In this document: piece by piece, positions 31,839-40,974 of the stretch
Layout: every line of letters begins with the position of its first letter
Numbering within the stretch: position 1 is the first letter of the stretch
Assembly: GCA_040904785.1 (NCBI GenBank)
Contig: JBBDSV010000028.1
Coordinates: 1 to 46,234 of the forward strand
DNA: 46,234 nucleotides
Direction of reading: 5' to 3'
Source of the DNA: JBBDSV01 sp040904785
GTDB taxonomy: Bacteria; Actinomycetota; Nitriliruptoria; Nitriliruptorales; Nitriliruptoraceae
The notes under the pieces: generated by a model
Told to the model about the DNA's origin: nothing
What the model saw: only the letters and a program-made list of their open reading frames with translations
Database searches by the model: none
Made by a program: the position numbers and the translations under genes

Positions 31839-32816
31839 ATGACGGTCACGCTCGCCGATGTCGAGGACGCGGCAGTCCGACTCGACGGCGTCGCCCACCG
31901 CACCCCGGTCATCACCGCACGGTCGCTCGATGCCGCCGCGGGCGCGACCGTGTTCTGCAAGGCTGAGAATCTGCAGCGGGCGGGCGCATTCAAGTTCCGT
32001 GGGGCCTACAACGCGATCGCCCAATTGCACGCCGACGAGCGCGACCGCGGAATCGTGACGTTCTCGTCAGGCAACCACGCGCAGGCCGTTGCCCTGGCGG
32101 GCCGGCTGCTCGGTGTCTCGGCGACGATCTTCATGCCGGACGATGCGCCCCGGATCAAGCGCCAGGCCACCGAGGCGTACGGCGCGACCGTGGTGCCGTT
32201 TGACCGCTACCGAGACGATCGTGCCGCGCTCGCCGCAGCATTCGTCACCGAACGCGGGGCGACGCTCATCCCGCCGTTCGACGATCCACGGATCATCGCC
32301 GGTCAGGGAACTGCCGCGCTCGAACTGTTCGCCGACGTCGACGACCTCGACGTGTTGGTCGTTCCGATCGGCGGCGGAGGGCTCATCTCCGGATGCGCGA
32401 CGGTCGCGGCCGCACGCCGGCCGGCGGTTCGTGTCGTCGGCGCCGAGCCGGCCGTTCGGGGGCTCGCGGCTCGTTCGCTCCGCGAACGCCGCCGTGTTGA
32501 AGGACCCGTTCCCCGCACCGTCGCCGACGGGCTGCAGACGACCGCATTGGGCGAGCACACCTTCGCGATCATCGCCGAGACCGTCGATGCGGTGGCGCAG
32601 GTGTCCGAGGAGGCGATGGTCGCGGCCATGCGGCTGCTGTTCGAACGGGCCAAAGTCGTCGTCGAGCCCTCCGGCGCATGCGCGCTGGCCGCGGTTCTCG
32701 ACGGGAGGATCGACGTGGCAGGAAAGCGTGTCGGTGTCGTCTTGTCGGGCGGCAACGTCGACGCGAACCGCTTCGCTGCGCTCATGACAGGGAGCGAAAC
32801 GACCGAAGGCCAGTGA
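31839..32816 (+). CDS. Threonine/serine dehydratase, PLP fold type II
   Basis: Converts threonine to 2-oxobutyrate (or serine to pyruvate) with PLP; serine racemase is a close relative that cannot be excluded. The 325-residue protein has the Schiff-base lysine in GAFKFRGA (K52), the substrate loop SSGNHAQAVA (75-84), the phosphate-binding GGGGLISG near 188, and VVEPSGA in the C-terminal part. No ACT-like regulatory domain follows the catalytic domain, so it resembles the catabolic, short form rather than biosynthetic IlvA. It is divergent from a TetR regulator and is followed by a strong terminator hairpin. Confidence 0.9.
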   Translation: MTVTLADVEDAAVRLDGVAHRTPVITARSLDAAAGATVFCKAENLQRAGAFKFRGAYNAIAQLHADERDRGIVTFSSGNHAQAVALAGRLLGVSATIFMPDDAPRIKRQATEAYGATVVPFDRYRDDRAALAAAFVTERGATLIPPFDDPRIIAGQGTAALELFADVDDLDVLVVPIGGGGLISGCATVAAARRPAVRVVGAEPAVRGLAARSLRERRRVEGPVPRTVADGLQTTALGEHTFAIIAETVDAVAQVSEEAMVAAMRLLFERAKVVVEPSGACALAAVLDGRIDVAGKRVGVVLSGGNVDANRFAALMTGSETTEGQ

Positions 32817-32818
32817 CC

Positions 32819-32851
32819 GGGGTGACGCGGGGGTTGCGCCCGCGTCACCCC
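32819..32851. terminator. Strong bidirectional terminator hairpin
   Basis: GGGGTGACGCGGG (32819-32831) and CCCGCGTCACCCC (32839-32851) are perfect 13-bp arms with a 7-base loop. It sits 2 bases after the dehydratase stop and 19 bases before the end of the convergent aconitase gene, the ideal place for a shared terminator. As is common in high-GC actinobacteria, there is no T-run. Confidence 0.85.
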
Positions 32852-32870
32852 CGGCAACACGTCTCGCGCA

Positions 32871-35645
32871 TCATGTCTGGGCGAGCATGTCCCGCAGCAC
32901 GTAGTTCAGGATGCCGCCGTGGCGGTAGTACGCGGCCTCGAGGGCGGTGTCGATCCGCACCTTCGCCGTGAACTCGACGTCGCCCGCGGTCACCTGGACA
33001 TGGCCCGGCATGTCGTCATCGGTGCCGACGAGTCCGACGATATCGATGACCTCCTCGCCGGTCAGCCCGAGCGACTCGACGCTCTCGCCATCCGGGAACT
33101 GCAGGGGCAGGATGCCCATGCCGATGAGGTTGGAGCGGTGGATCCGTTCGAACGACTCGGCGATGACTGCCTTGACGCCGAGCAGCGCCGGCGCTTTGGC
33201 GGCCCAGTCGCGAGATGAACCCGATCCGTACTCTTTGCCCCCGAGGATCACCTGCGGGACACCTTCCGCCTGGTAGGCCATCGCCGCGTCGAAGATCGGT
33301 ATCTGTTCACCCTCGGGGAACTTGCGGGTGACGCCGCCCTCCACGCCGGGGACGAGCAGGTTCCGGATACGGATGTTGGCGAAGCCCCCGCGCATCATCA
33401 CCTCGTGGTTGCCGCGCCGCGACCCGTACGAGTTGAAGTCCGTGCGGTCGATGCCCTTCTCCCGCAGGTAGACACCGGCGGGCGAATCTGGCGCGATCGA
33501 GCCAGCGGGAGAGATGTGGTCGGTCGTGACGGAGTCGCCGAACAGGGCCAGCACGCGTGCGCCATTGATGTCGACGAGCGGTTCGGGCTCGTCAGGCAGG
33601 TCGTCCCAGTAGGGCGGCTTGCGGACATACGTCGATGACGGGTCCCACGGCGACTCGCCGGCCGATGGCGCCTCGAGCGCCTCCCACCGTTCGTCGCCCA
33701 CATGGGCGTGGGCATAGCGCTCGAGGAACATCTCGGACTGCACGGCATCGGCGATCGTGGCCTCGATCTCGTCCGCGCTCGGCCAGATGTCCTTGAGGAA
33801 CACCGGTGTGCCCGACGAATCGTGGCCCAACGGCTCGTTGTACAGGTCGATGTCCATCGTGCCGGCGATCGCGTAGGCGACGACGAGCGGCGGTGACGCG
33901 AGGTAGTTCAGCTTGACGTCCGGGTTGATGCGGCCCTCGAAGTTGCGGTTGCCGCTAAGCACCGAGACCGCAGCGACGTCGCCTTCGGCGATCGCTGCCG
34001 AGATCTTCGGGTCGAGCGGCCCCGAGTTCCCGATGCAGGTCGTGCAGCCGTACCCCACGAGGTTGAAGCGCAGTTTCTCGAGGTAGGGCAGCAGGCCCGA
34101 CCGGTCGTAGTAGTCCATCACGACCTTCGACCCTGGCGCGAGCGAGGTCTTGACCCACGGCTTCGACTCGAGGCCGCGTTCGACCGCGTTGCGAGCGAGC
34201 AACCCGGCACCGATCATGACCTGCGGATTCGACGTGTTCGTGCAACTGGTGATCGCGGCGATCACGACGTCGCCGTGGTCGAGTGTGAACTCGGTGCCGT
34301 CGTCGAGCGTGACCGGGACCGAGGTGCGGGGACGTTCGTCGGTCTCCGGCAGGTCGACAGGCTCGCTCGTCGATGTGTCATCGCCGCCGGCGACCGCGTC
34401 GCTGGCCGGGAATGTCCCTTCGACCGCTGGGTCGGCCGGCTTCGACATCGCGGTCGCCGGGTCGACGAAGCGGGTCACCGAGGTACGGAACTGCGGCTTG
34501 GCGGCGGACAGCGGCACGCGGTCCTGCGGCCGTGTCGGTCCCGCCAAGCTGGGTTCGACCGTCGACAGGTCGAGCTCCAATCGTTCGGTGTAGACCGGCT
34601 CCACACTCGGGTCGTGGAAGAGGCCCTGCTCCTTCGCGTAGGCCTCGACCAGGGCGACGCGATCGTCGTCGCGCCCCGTGAACTTCAGGTAGCGCAGCGT
34701 CTCCTCGTCGATCGGGAAGATCGCCACCGTCGACCCGTACTCCGGCGACATGTTGCCGAGCGTCGCACGATTGGCGAGTGGCACTTCGGCGACACCCGGA
34801 CCGTAGAACTCGACGAACTTGCCGACCACGCCGTGTTCGCGCAGTTTCTCGGTGATCGTCAGCACCAGGTCAGTCGCGGTCGTGCCCTCGGGCAGGCCGC
34901 CGTGCAGCTTCATGCCGACGACCTTCGGAAGCAGCATCGAGATCGGTTGGCCGAGCATTGCCGCCTCGGCCTCGATGCCCCCGACCCCCCAACCGAGCAC
35001 GCCGAGCCCGTTGATCATCGGCGTGTGGCTGTCGAGCCCGACGAGGCTGTCCGGGTAGGCCCGGCCGTCCTCGTCGGTGAAGACGACCTGGGACAGATAC
35101 TCGAGGTTGATCTGGTGCACGATGCCGGTCGACGGCGGGATGACCTTCAGGCCGTTGAACGCCTGCGCGCCCCACCGGATGAAACGGTACCGCTCCAGAT
35201 TGCGCTCGAACTCGAGTTCCGCGTTGCGTCGGAACGAGTCCGATGCCCCGGCGAATTCGGCGATGACCGAATGGTCGATGACAAGATCGGCGGGGATCTT
35301 GGGTTCGACAATCTTCGGGTCGCCACCGCGCTCGGCGACGACGTCACGCATCGCGGCAAGATCAACGATGGCGGGAACCCCGGTGAAGTCCTGCAGCAGC
35401 ACCCGGGCAGGCGAGAACAGGGTCTCGAGCTCCGTGGGGTTTGCGGGATCCCAATCAAGGAACGACTGGATGTCGTCGGCGGTGACGCCCAACCCGTCCT
35501 CGTTGCGCAGGACGTTCTCGAGAAGGATCCGCAGCGAATACGGGAGATGGGCGATATCGACGTCGACGGCGTCGAGCCGGTGGATCTCGTAGGTACGGTC
35601 ACCGACTGTCAGTTCGCTGCGGCTGCCGAAGCTGTTGCTGCTCAT
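32871..35645 (-). CDS. acnA: Aconitate hydratase (AcnA type)
   Basis: Isomerises citrate and isocitrate through cis-aconitate in the TCA cycle, with a [4Fe-4S] cluster. The 924-residue protein is of the AcnA/IRP1 size class. Cluster cysteines are seen in SCTNTSN and in GCTTCIGNSG; other signatures are LVGLDSHTPMINGLGVLGWGVGG in pieces, GDSVTTDHISPAGS and GGKEYGSGSSRDWAAK. An insert of about 60 acidic residues lies before the cluster domain (VEGTFPASDAVAGGDDTSTS), a common actinobacterial feature. ATG at 35645 follows GGAGA and gives the family N-terminus; the long upstream extension to 36068 is not supported. Confidence 0.97.
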   Translation of the reverse strand: MSSNSFGSRSELTVGDRTYEIHRLDAVDVDIAHLPYSLRILLENVLRNEDGLGVTADDIQSFLDWDPANPTELETLFSPARVLLQDFTGVPAIVDLAAMRDVVAERGGDPKIVEPKIPADLVIDHSVIAEFAGASDSFRRNAELEFERNLERYRFIRWGAQAFNGLKVIPPSTGIVHQINLEYLSQVVFTDEDGRAYPDSLVGLDSHTPMINGLGVLGWGVGGIEAEAAMLGQPISMLLPKVVGMKLHGGLPEGTTATDLVLTITEKLREHGVVGKFVEFYGPGVAEVPLANRATLGNMSPEYGSTVAIFPIDEETLRYLKFTGRDDDRVALVEAYAKEQGLFHDPSVEPVYTERLELDLSTVEPSLAGPTRPQDRVPLSAAKPQFRTSVTRFVDPATAMSKPADPAVEGTFPASDAVAGGDDTSTSEPVDLPETDERPRTSVPVTLDDGTEFTLDHGDVVIAAITSCTNTSNPQVMIGAGLLARNAVERGLESKPWVKTSLAPGSKVVMDYYDRSGLLPYLEKLRFNLVGYGCTTCIGNSGPLDPKISAAIAEGDVAAVSVLSGNRNFEGRINPDVKLNYLASPPLVVAYAIAGTMDIDLYNEPLGHDSSGTPVFLKDIWPSADEIEATIADAVQSEMFLERYAHAHVGDERWEALEAPSAGESPWDPSSTYVRKPPYWDDLPDEPEPLVDINGARVLALFGDSVTTDHISPAGSIAPDSPAGVYLREKGIDRTDFNSYGSRRGNHEVMMRGGFANIRIRNLLVPGVEGGVTRKFPEGEQIPIFDAAMAYQAEGVPQVILGGKEYGSGSSRDWAAKAPALLGVKAVIAESFERIHRSNLIGMGILPLQFPDGESVESLGLTGEEVIDIVGLVGTDDDMPGHVQVTAGDVEFTAKVRIDTALEAAYYRHGGILNYVLRDMLAQT

Positions 35646-35851
35646 CGGGTCGTCTCCGGTCGATTGTGGACGCGACCCCGCGCGCGACGACCGCGGTTGC
35701 GACACGATTGCCGATGTCCGCGCGGTCCGTCGTCGCAGCCGGCGGTGTGCGGGCCGTGGTGCGACGACGCGGATCGCACCCCCAATCCTACGCGATCCGC
35801 CGCAGCCGAACCGACCTGAACCTGGCGCGACACTCGACGAAGGGCCCGACG

Positions 35852-36796
35852 ATGACGGTGGCGACGCACCGTACGGTGGAGTTGCTGCAGCGCCGCCTGG
35901 CCGTCTTCGCCGTGGCGACCGGCGCTGCGGGTCTTGCATGGCCGGCGACGGGCCAAGCGTTGACCGGTGCGGTGCCGTGGTTGCTCGCCGGCCTGATGGC
36001 GGCGGTGAGCGCGACATTCGATGTCGGCACCCTGCGGGCGGCACTCCGGCGGCCCGGCATCGTCGCATTGACCACCCTGCTCGTCTACGGCCCGATGAGC
36101 ATCGTTGCGTTCATCCTGGCGACCGCGGTGTTCGGGGAGGGCAGCGCATGGCTTGGGCTCATCCTCGTCGGCGTGCTGCCAACCGACGTGTCGTCGCCGC
36201 TGCTGGTGTGGCTCGGACGTGGGTCGGTGGCGCTGGCTACGGTCGCGAACGCCGTTAACACGGCGCTGGCGCCGATCGTCGTCCCGGTCCTGTTCATTGC
36301 CTACACCGGCGTGTCCCTGGGAGGCTCGCTGACGGGACTGATCGGCGAACTGTTGGTCGTCGTGCTTGTTCCTACGGTCGCCGGCGTCACGCTGCGCACC
36401 TGGCGCCCGAGGCAGGTGCAACGTGCCGAACCCGCGCTGTCCATTGTGGCGGCCGCGGCCTACCTGGCACTGCTCCTCGCGGTCGTCGGAGCAAACGCGG
36501 ACACGATCCTGTCCGATCCGTTGCAGATGGGCCCCGTGGTGGCGGTTGCGCTGGTGCTCAATCTTTCCGGGTATGCAATCGCGCTTGCCGCGCGCCGTGT
36601 CGTGGTCCGCGACGACGACCGCACCGCGCTGCTTTTCACCGTTGGAACCAAGGAATTCTCGATTGCGGCCGTCGTGGTCGTCAGCGCGGGGCTCGCGCCA
36701 GACGTCGCGCTCGTCGCTGTGGCCTTTGCCGTCGTGCAGATGGTCACGGCACCGTTGGTGGCCCGGTTTGCCGTGCGTCGTTCGCGAACGACGTGA
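35852..36796 (+). CDS. Bile acid:sodium symporter (BASS) family permease
   Basis: A 314-residue inner-membrane transporter with about nine to ten hydrophobic segments and two related halves, as in the BASS/ASBT fold. Typical traits are GVLPTDVSSPLLVWLGRG near 110-127, the crossover-type GTKEFSIAAVVVV near 270-282, and LAPIVVPVLF. The substrate cannot be told: family members move bile acids, pantoate, keto acids or arsenite. ATG at 35852 follows AAGGG by nine bases; it is divergent from aconitase by about 200 bases. No regulator or enzyme gene next to it defines the substrate. Confidence 0.8.
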   Translation: MTVATHRTVELLQRRLAVFAVATGAAGLAWPATGQALTGAVPWLLAGLMAAVSATFDVGTLRAALRRPGIVALTTLLVYGPMSIVAFILATAVFGEGSAWLGLILVGVLPTDVSSPLLVWLGRGSVALATVANAVNTALAPIVVPVLFIAYTGVSLGGSLTGLIGELLVVVLVPTVAGVTLRTWRPRQVQRAEPALSIVAAAAYLALLLAVVGANADTILSDPLQMGPVVAVALVLNLSGYAIALAARRVVVRDDDRTALLFTVGTKEFSIAAVVVVSAGLAPDVALVAVAFAVVQMVTAPLVARFAVRRSRTT

Positions 36797-36970
36797 CATG
36801 CAGCCACGCCTCGGGCGCACGGGCGGCACCGGCGACGGGCTACCGTGCCGCGACGATTCGCTGCGCGGCGTGGGTATCGATCGTGTCGCCGGCGGTGACG
36901 GCATGCGGTGCGATCGGGCAGTGGTGAACGCCACGCCGGCCTGCAGGGTGTGAACGGGAACGGAGACGAT

Positions 36971-38185
36971 GTGACGCAGCCGCCGACGGTGCGCTTTCGC
37001 TCGTTGGTTTCGACATCCGCAGCTGCGGTGGTCATGTCGACGCTGCCGTTCTTCCTCGCCGGCTCGCTCGCGCACGAGTTCCGCGCAGAGTTCGGGTTCT
37101 CGCTCGTCGAAGTCGGGCTCATGAGCTCGGCGTTCTTCGGCATGATGGCGCTGTCTGGCATCCCGATCGGCCGTGCCGTCGATCGAGTACCGGCGCGTGT
37201 GGCGCTGCTCACTGCCGTCGGGTTGGCGACGATCTCACTGGCGGCGATTCCGACCGTCGCAACGACCTTCCCGGTGCTCGCGGGGATCCTCGCGCTCGCC
37301 GGTGCTGCCAACGCAATCTCGGAGGCGACGACGAATCGCTTGCTCTCCGAGGCGATTCCTCCACACCAGCTCGCGAGCGCGGTGAGCTTCAAGCAGGCCG
37401 CGCCGGCGTTCGCGTCCACACTGACCGGACTCGCACTTCCGAGCGTGGTGTTCTTCTTCGGATGGCGCGCGAACTATCTGCTCGGCGTGGTTGCCGGTCT
37501 CGTGCTGATGATTCTGCTCGTTCGTTCGCGGCGCGTGCCGCTGGGGCACGGGCGGCGAGCGGCCAGCGGCCCGTTGCGCCGTCCGGGACCCGTGGCATTG
37601 CTCGTACTGACGCTGGCCGGCGGCTTCGGTGCGAGTTCCGCCGTGCTCGCATTCTTCGTCGAGTCGAGTGTCAGTGGTGGGTGGTCGGCCGGAGCGGCGG
37701 GCTGGGTGCTCGCCGCAGCGAGTACGGCGGCGATCGTTGCCCGCCTGTTCTCCGGGGTCGTCGTCGATCGCACCCGCCTCGACGGGCTCGGGCTGACGGC
37801 CATCCTGATCGGCACAGGCTCGGTCGGATTCGTGCTGCTGAGTTTCGAGGCGCCGGCCGTCGTGGCATCGGGTGCCATACTCGCACTCGGTGGTACCTGG
37901 GGATTCGCCGGGGTGTTCTTCTCGGCGGTGATTCAGAACTTCCCCCGCTCCGCGGGGCGAGTCACGGGTGTCGTCCAGATCGGGGCCGCTGGTGCTGTCG
38001 CGTTTCCCGCGGCGTTCGGTGCGATCGCTGAACGGTTCGGTTACGCGCCGGCGTGGTGGAGTGCGGCGGTGCTGGCACTGTTCGCAGCAACGCTCGCCTT
38101 CTCGGCGCGCCAGATGCTCCGGCGAGCACTCGTTGACGCGTCCGGCGCCGCGGCGGTCACGACGGACGCACGTGACAGCGGATGA
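36971..38185 (+). CDS. Major facilitator superfamily transporter
   Basis: A 404-residue permease with about twelve membrane helices. The MFS loop 2-3 motif is seen as GIPIGRAVDRVPARVALL (about 60-77), a second copy appears after the central basic loop (RLFSGVVVDRTRLDGLGL), and the sixth-seventh helix linker is the basic RSRRVPLGHGRRAA. GTG at 36971 lies six bases after GGAG; in-frame starts upstream have no such site. Substrate is unknown. Its 3' end overlaps a short minus-strand frame. It is near, but transcribed toward, the amidohydrolase-nitrilase-GntR genes and may belong to the same catabolic region. Confidence 0.87.
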   Translation: MTQPPTVRFRSLVSTSAAAVVMSTLPFFLAGSLAHEFRAEFGFSLVEVGLMSSAFFGMMALSGIPIGRAVDRVPARVALLTAVGLATISLAAIPTVATTFPVLAGILALAGAANAISEATTNRLLSEAIPPHQLASAVSFKQAAPAFASTLTGLALPSVVFFFGWRANYLLGVVAGLVLMILLVRSRRVPLGHGRRAASGPLRRPGPVALLVLTLAGGFGASSAVLAFFVESSVSGGWSAGAAGWVLAAASTAAIVARLFSGVVVDRTRLDGLGLTAILIGTGSVGFVLLSFEAPAVVASGAILALGGTWGFAGVFFSAVIQNFPRSAGRVTGVVQIGAAGAVAFPAAFGAIAERFGYAPAWWSAAVLALFAATLAFSARQMLRRALVDASGAAAVTTDARDSG

Positions 38186-38375
38186 TCCGACGCTGGCGCA
38201 CCATGTCCCGGTACGCCGCGCGCAACGTGGGGAGCAGGGGCGAATCCAGGTGCGTCGCGAACGCGTTTTCGCCGCGGCGCGACTCCACGATGCGGAACTC
38301 GGCGACGAGCGCGATTCGGGACACGGCGGTTCCGATCGCCCGGGTTGACCAGGGGAACCGACCGTGCCGCCTCAT
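38157..38375 (-). pseudogene. Possible small or decayed ORF after the amidohydrolase gene
   Basis: A 72-codon frame with the stretch VESRRGENAFATHLDSPLL, loosely like the end of antibiotic-biosynthesis-monooxygenase (ABM) domains (VESWRDEAALAAHLASP), preceded by IALVAEFR, which resembles the ABM first strand. The middle of such a domain is missing, so this may be the scar of an internally deleted gene. There is no ribosome-binding site, and the last 29 bases lie inside the MFS gene. Chance coding cannot be excluded. Confidence 0.3.
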
Positions 38376-38412
38376 CGTGGACCGACATCAGGCCGGTCTC
38401 CGCGCAAGCGGG

Positions 38413-39411
38413 TCACATGTCGAACAACTCACGGGCATGACCGGCGCGGATTGAGGCCTCGAAGTCGGTGAAATGCGCGATCGCGGCCAGATTTGCCTTC
38501 GCGTCCGAGATGGAAAACGGATGATCCGTGCCGAAGCCGAGCTTCGCTTCGAACAGATCAAGCGCCGCGTGGAGTGCACGTTCGTGATGCGCGATGGCGT
38601 CGGCGTGGAGCTTGGCCAGCTGGCTGCTGGGTGCGACCGTCAAGCGCTGACGGGCCTCGGGATCAGAGCGCCACGCCGCGTCGAGTCGACCAGCAAGGAA
38701 CGGCAACGTTCCCCCTGCGTGCGACACGATGAGTCGGATGTCGCCGAAGCGCTGCAGAACGCCGCCGAACACGAGACGTGTGACGGCGATCGTCGACTCA
38801 AACGGAAACGCGAGGCCAATCGGTAGCGAGTGTCCGAACCCCTCCAGGAGTTCGACGGCTGCACCATCGGACGGGTGCAAGAGCCATGGCAGACGAGTCT
38901 CGTGGAGTGCCGCCCAAACCGGATCAAGTTCGGAGTCGTCGAGGGATCGCCGACAGATCGATGGGCCCGTTACGATGCCGACAAGTCGATGTTCCCGGGC
39001 GATGTCTCGCACGGTTTCCGCAGCAGCCTCCGGATCGTGGCTGGGAAGAACGCCCATCGGAGTGATGCGTCCGCGCGTCTGCTCGGGTAGGCGGGCCAAG
39101 TCATCATTGAGGGCGCTTGCGTGTGTACTGCTTTCGGAGCCGTTGAAGGGGTCGAGCCACGGGTTTCCCAACGAGATGACGGTCCGATCGATACCGACTT
39201 CGTCCATGTAGGCGAGTTTCGCGTCGACGCTCCAGAAACTCTCGCCGATGGGCCGTCCGGTTGGGTGATCCGGGTCGTCTTCTTCGGGAAAGATGATGAA
39301 CCGGTCTTCTCCGTCGACTGTCGCGACGCGTGGATATCGCGTGCGCGAACGGAGCAGATCCAGATACGTCGGCGTGTAGATGTGCGAGTGAAGGTCGATG
39401 AGTTCGGTCAC
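38413..39411 (-). CDS. Amidohydrolase-2 family metal-dependent hydrolase/decarboxylase
   Basis: A 332-residue TIM-barrel protein of the amidohydrolase-2 group, which includes ACMS decarboxylase, resorcylate decarboxylases and lactonases. The metal site is seen as DLHSH (H8, H10) at the first strand, LLHPSDG at about residue 180, LIVSHAGGTLPFLAGRLDAAW, and the aspartate in FGTDHPFS near residue 295. GTG at 39411 follows GAGGAG and starts 4 bases after the nitrilase stop, so the two enzymes are made together. The substrate is unknown; non-oxidative decarboxylation or ring/lactone hydrolysis are the likely chemistries. Confidence 0.87.
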   Translation of the reverse strand: MTELIDLHSHIYTPTYLDLLRSRTRYPRVATVDGEDRFIIFPEEDDPDHPTGRPIGESFWSVDAKLAYMDEVGIDRTVISLGNPWLDPFNGSESSTHASALNDDLARLPEQTRGRITPMGVLPSHDPEAAAETVRDIAREHRLVGIVTGPSICRRSLDDSELDPVWAALHETRLPWLLHPSDGAAVELLEGFGHSLPIGLAFPFESTIAVTRLVFGGVLQRFGDIRLIVSHAGGTLPFLAGRLDAAWRSDPEARQRLTVAPSSQLAKLHADAIAHHERALHAALDLFEAKLGFGTDHPFSISDAKANLAAIAHFTDFEASIRAGHARELFDM

Positions 39412-39415
39412 GGAA

Positions 39416-40249
39416 TCACTCCTCGGGCGCGTCGACAGTGAGCGATGCATACAGCGTTGGGCGGCGCCACTCCAGAACGCCTGGGATCGTCGCGTACGGT
39501 TTGGGAAACACGATCTTCTCCTGCTCGCGACGTAGCCAGTCGAGGCGGTCCAGGTCGAGATCGGCGACAAGAAGCCCTTCGCCGGTCGCGGTCGCAAGAT
39601 CGCCTTCGGGCCCTGCAATAATTCCGACGCCGGGGTCGGTGCGGTCGTACAGATTCTGGACGGCGACGCTGTACGCGAGGTTTTCGATGGCGCGGGCGCG
39701 AACCATCGTGCGCCACGAGTCCCGAAGTTCGTTGATCGCGCCGCCCGCGGGAAAGGCCAGGAGTTGCGCGCCCTGGAGTGCCAGGATCCGCGAGAGTTCC
39801 GGTACATACACTTCGCTGCAGACGAGTGATCCCACCGTCGTTTCCGCGAGTGTGGTGACACGGGGCATGTCGTCGGCCGCCGAGTAGTCGAACGCCCAGA
39901 CGGGGATGTCCTGATAGATGTACGGGCCCTCGGGCGTCGTCCGGCGGTAGGTGTACGGAAGCGATCCGTCGGCGTCAACGTGGGACAGGACGACATGGTG
40001 TGTGCCGTCGCCGGCAGGCGCGAGGTGTCCGGCGATGACGCACAGCGACAGGTCGCGAGCAGCGTCGCGAAGAGGCGACAGTCCGTCGAACGTGTTGCGC
40101 GGGTTGGTGGGACCGGGGTAGCCCTCGGGGAAGATGATGAGCGACGCCGCCGCGGCGGACGCGCGTTCCATCCACCGCAGGGCGTCATCGACGTTGCGAT
40201 GTTCGTCCTCGTTGGCGTGGCTTCGTGGCTGGACGGCTGCGATCCTCAT
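39416..40249 (-). CDS. Carbon-nitrogen hydrolase (nitrilase superfamily)
   Basis: A 277-residue cytosolic protein of the nitrilase/amidase/N-carbamoylase superfamily. The catalytic glutamate is in FPEGYPG (E42) and the nucleophile cysteine in LVCSEVYVPE (C144). The third member of the triad, normally lysine in YRKxH, reads YRRTTP (R103), so the usual lysine is arginine. Second-glutamate region and FPAGGAINE are otherwise ordinary. ATG at 40249 overlaps the upstream GntR stop by 4 bases (ATGA), making a coupled GntR-GntR-nitrilase-amidohydrolase operon. Likely substrates are amides or carbamoyl compounds arising from a nitrogen heterocycle; this is inference. Confidence 0.88.
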   Translation of the reverse strand: MRIAAVQPRSHANEDEHRNVDDALRWMERASAAAASLIIFPEGYPGPTNPRNTFDGLSPLRDAARDLSLCVIAGHLAPAGDGTHHVVLSHVDADGSLPYTYRRTTPEGPYIYQDIPVWAFDYSAADDMPRVTTLAETTVGSLVCSEVYVPELSRILALQGAQLLAFPAGGAINELRDSWRTMVRARAIENLAYSVAVQNLYDRTDPGVGIIAGPEGDLATATGEGLLVADLDLDRLDWLRREQEKIVFPKPYATIPGVLEWRRPTLYASLTVDAPEE

Positions 40250-40974
40250 GTGAGTGCCTTCCGTGTTGCTTCGGATGCCGGAAGTGGTTGGAGGAGGCGC
40301 GCGAGTGCGTCGACCTCGGGGTCGGTGTCCTTCTCCGCGATGCTCGCGAGCAGTACGTCGCGGGCTCCTTCAAGGTGGTGACGCAGGAGTCGGGCCGCAC
40401 CGACACCGTCTCCGGCACGAAGGAGTGCGGCGAGACGCGAGTGGTCATCGACGAAGTGGGCACGTTCGGCGGCATCGCCCACCGCGAAGGCCGCGACACC
40501 CGCGAGGCGCTGCCGAAGGTCGTTGACGAGTTCCACGAGCATGCGATTGCGGCTCGCCGTGAGCACGATGTCGTGGATCCGCTGGTTCAACTCGGCGAGT
40601 GCCTCGATGTCGCCGCGCTCAAGCGCGGCGGTGTCGGCGGTGATCTCGCGGTCGAGTGCGGCAAGCTCCTGATCGGAGATGCGCTCCGCCGCGAGTTCCG
40701 CGGCGTAGGGCTCAAGAAGGCTTCGAAGGTCGAAGAGATCGGCGACCTGTTCTGCGGTGACGCGAACGACTGTGAGTCGACCGGACTCGTCCCGTGCGGC
40801 GAATCCCTCAAGTTCGAGACGGGAGAGCGCTTCACGTATCGGTGTTCGACTCACTCCCATGGCGCGCGCGACGTCGTTCTCGCCGAGCGGTAGGCCTGGT
40901 TCGAGCCGTTGGTCAGTGATCGCGGTCCGAAGCCGCCGGTACACCTGGTCAGCGATCGACGTTCGACGGCTCAT
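40246..40974 (-). CDS. GntR-family regulator, FCD (FadR-C-terminal) type
   Basis: A 242-residue transcription factor. The N-terminal winged helix covers about 8-70 (SIADQVYRRLRTAITDQRLEPG, GVSRTPIREALSRLELEGF), and the FCD ligand-binding domain about 80-220 with the metal-binding acidic and histidine residues (DLFDLRSLLEPYAAELAA, LNQRIHDIVLTASRN, HHLEGARD). It overlaps both neighbours by four bases. FCD regulators usually repress catabolic operons and release DNA on binding a carboxylate or similar effector. Candidate palindromes are in the divergent gap 41577-41829. Confidence 0.92.
   Translation of the reverse strand: MSRRTSIADQVYRRLRTAITDQRLEPGLPLGENDVARAMGVSRTPIREALSRLELEGFAARDESGRLTVVRVTAEQVADLFDLRSLLEPYAAELAAERISDQELAALDREITADTAALERGDIEALAELNQRIHDIVLTASRNRMLVELVNDLRQRLAGVAAFAVGDAAERAHFVDDHSRLAALLRAGDGVGAARLLRHHLEGARDVLLASIAEKDTDPEVDALARLLQPLPASEATRKALT

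Noticed and set aside
35646..36068. N-terminal extension of aconitase to 36068
   Set aside because: The added 141 residues are low-complexity and overlap the start of the divergent BASS transporter gene; ATG 35645 has a ribosome-binding site and the normal aconitase N-terminus.
18791..36916. Repeated 16-mer GCATGCGGTGCGATCG at 18791-18806 and 36901-36916
   Set aside because: Flanks do not match, no symmetry or associated element is seen, and one such chance repeat is plausible in 46 kb of GC-rich DNA.
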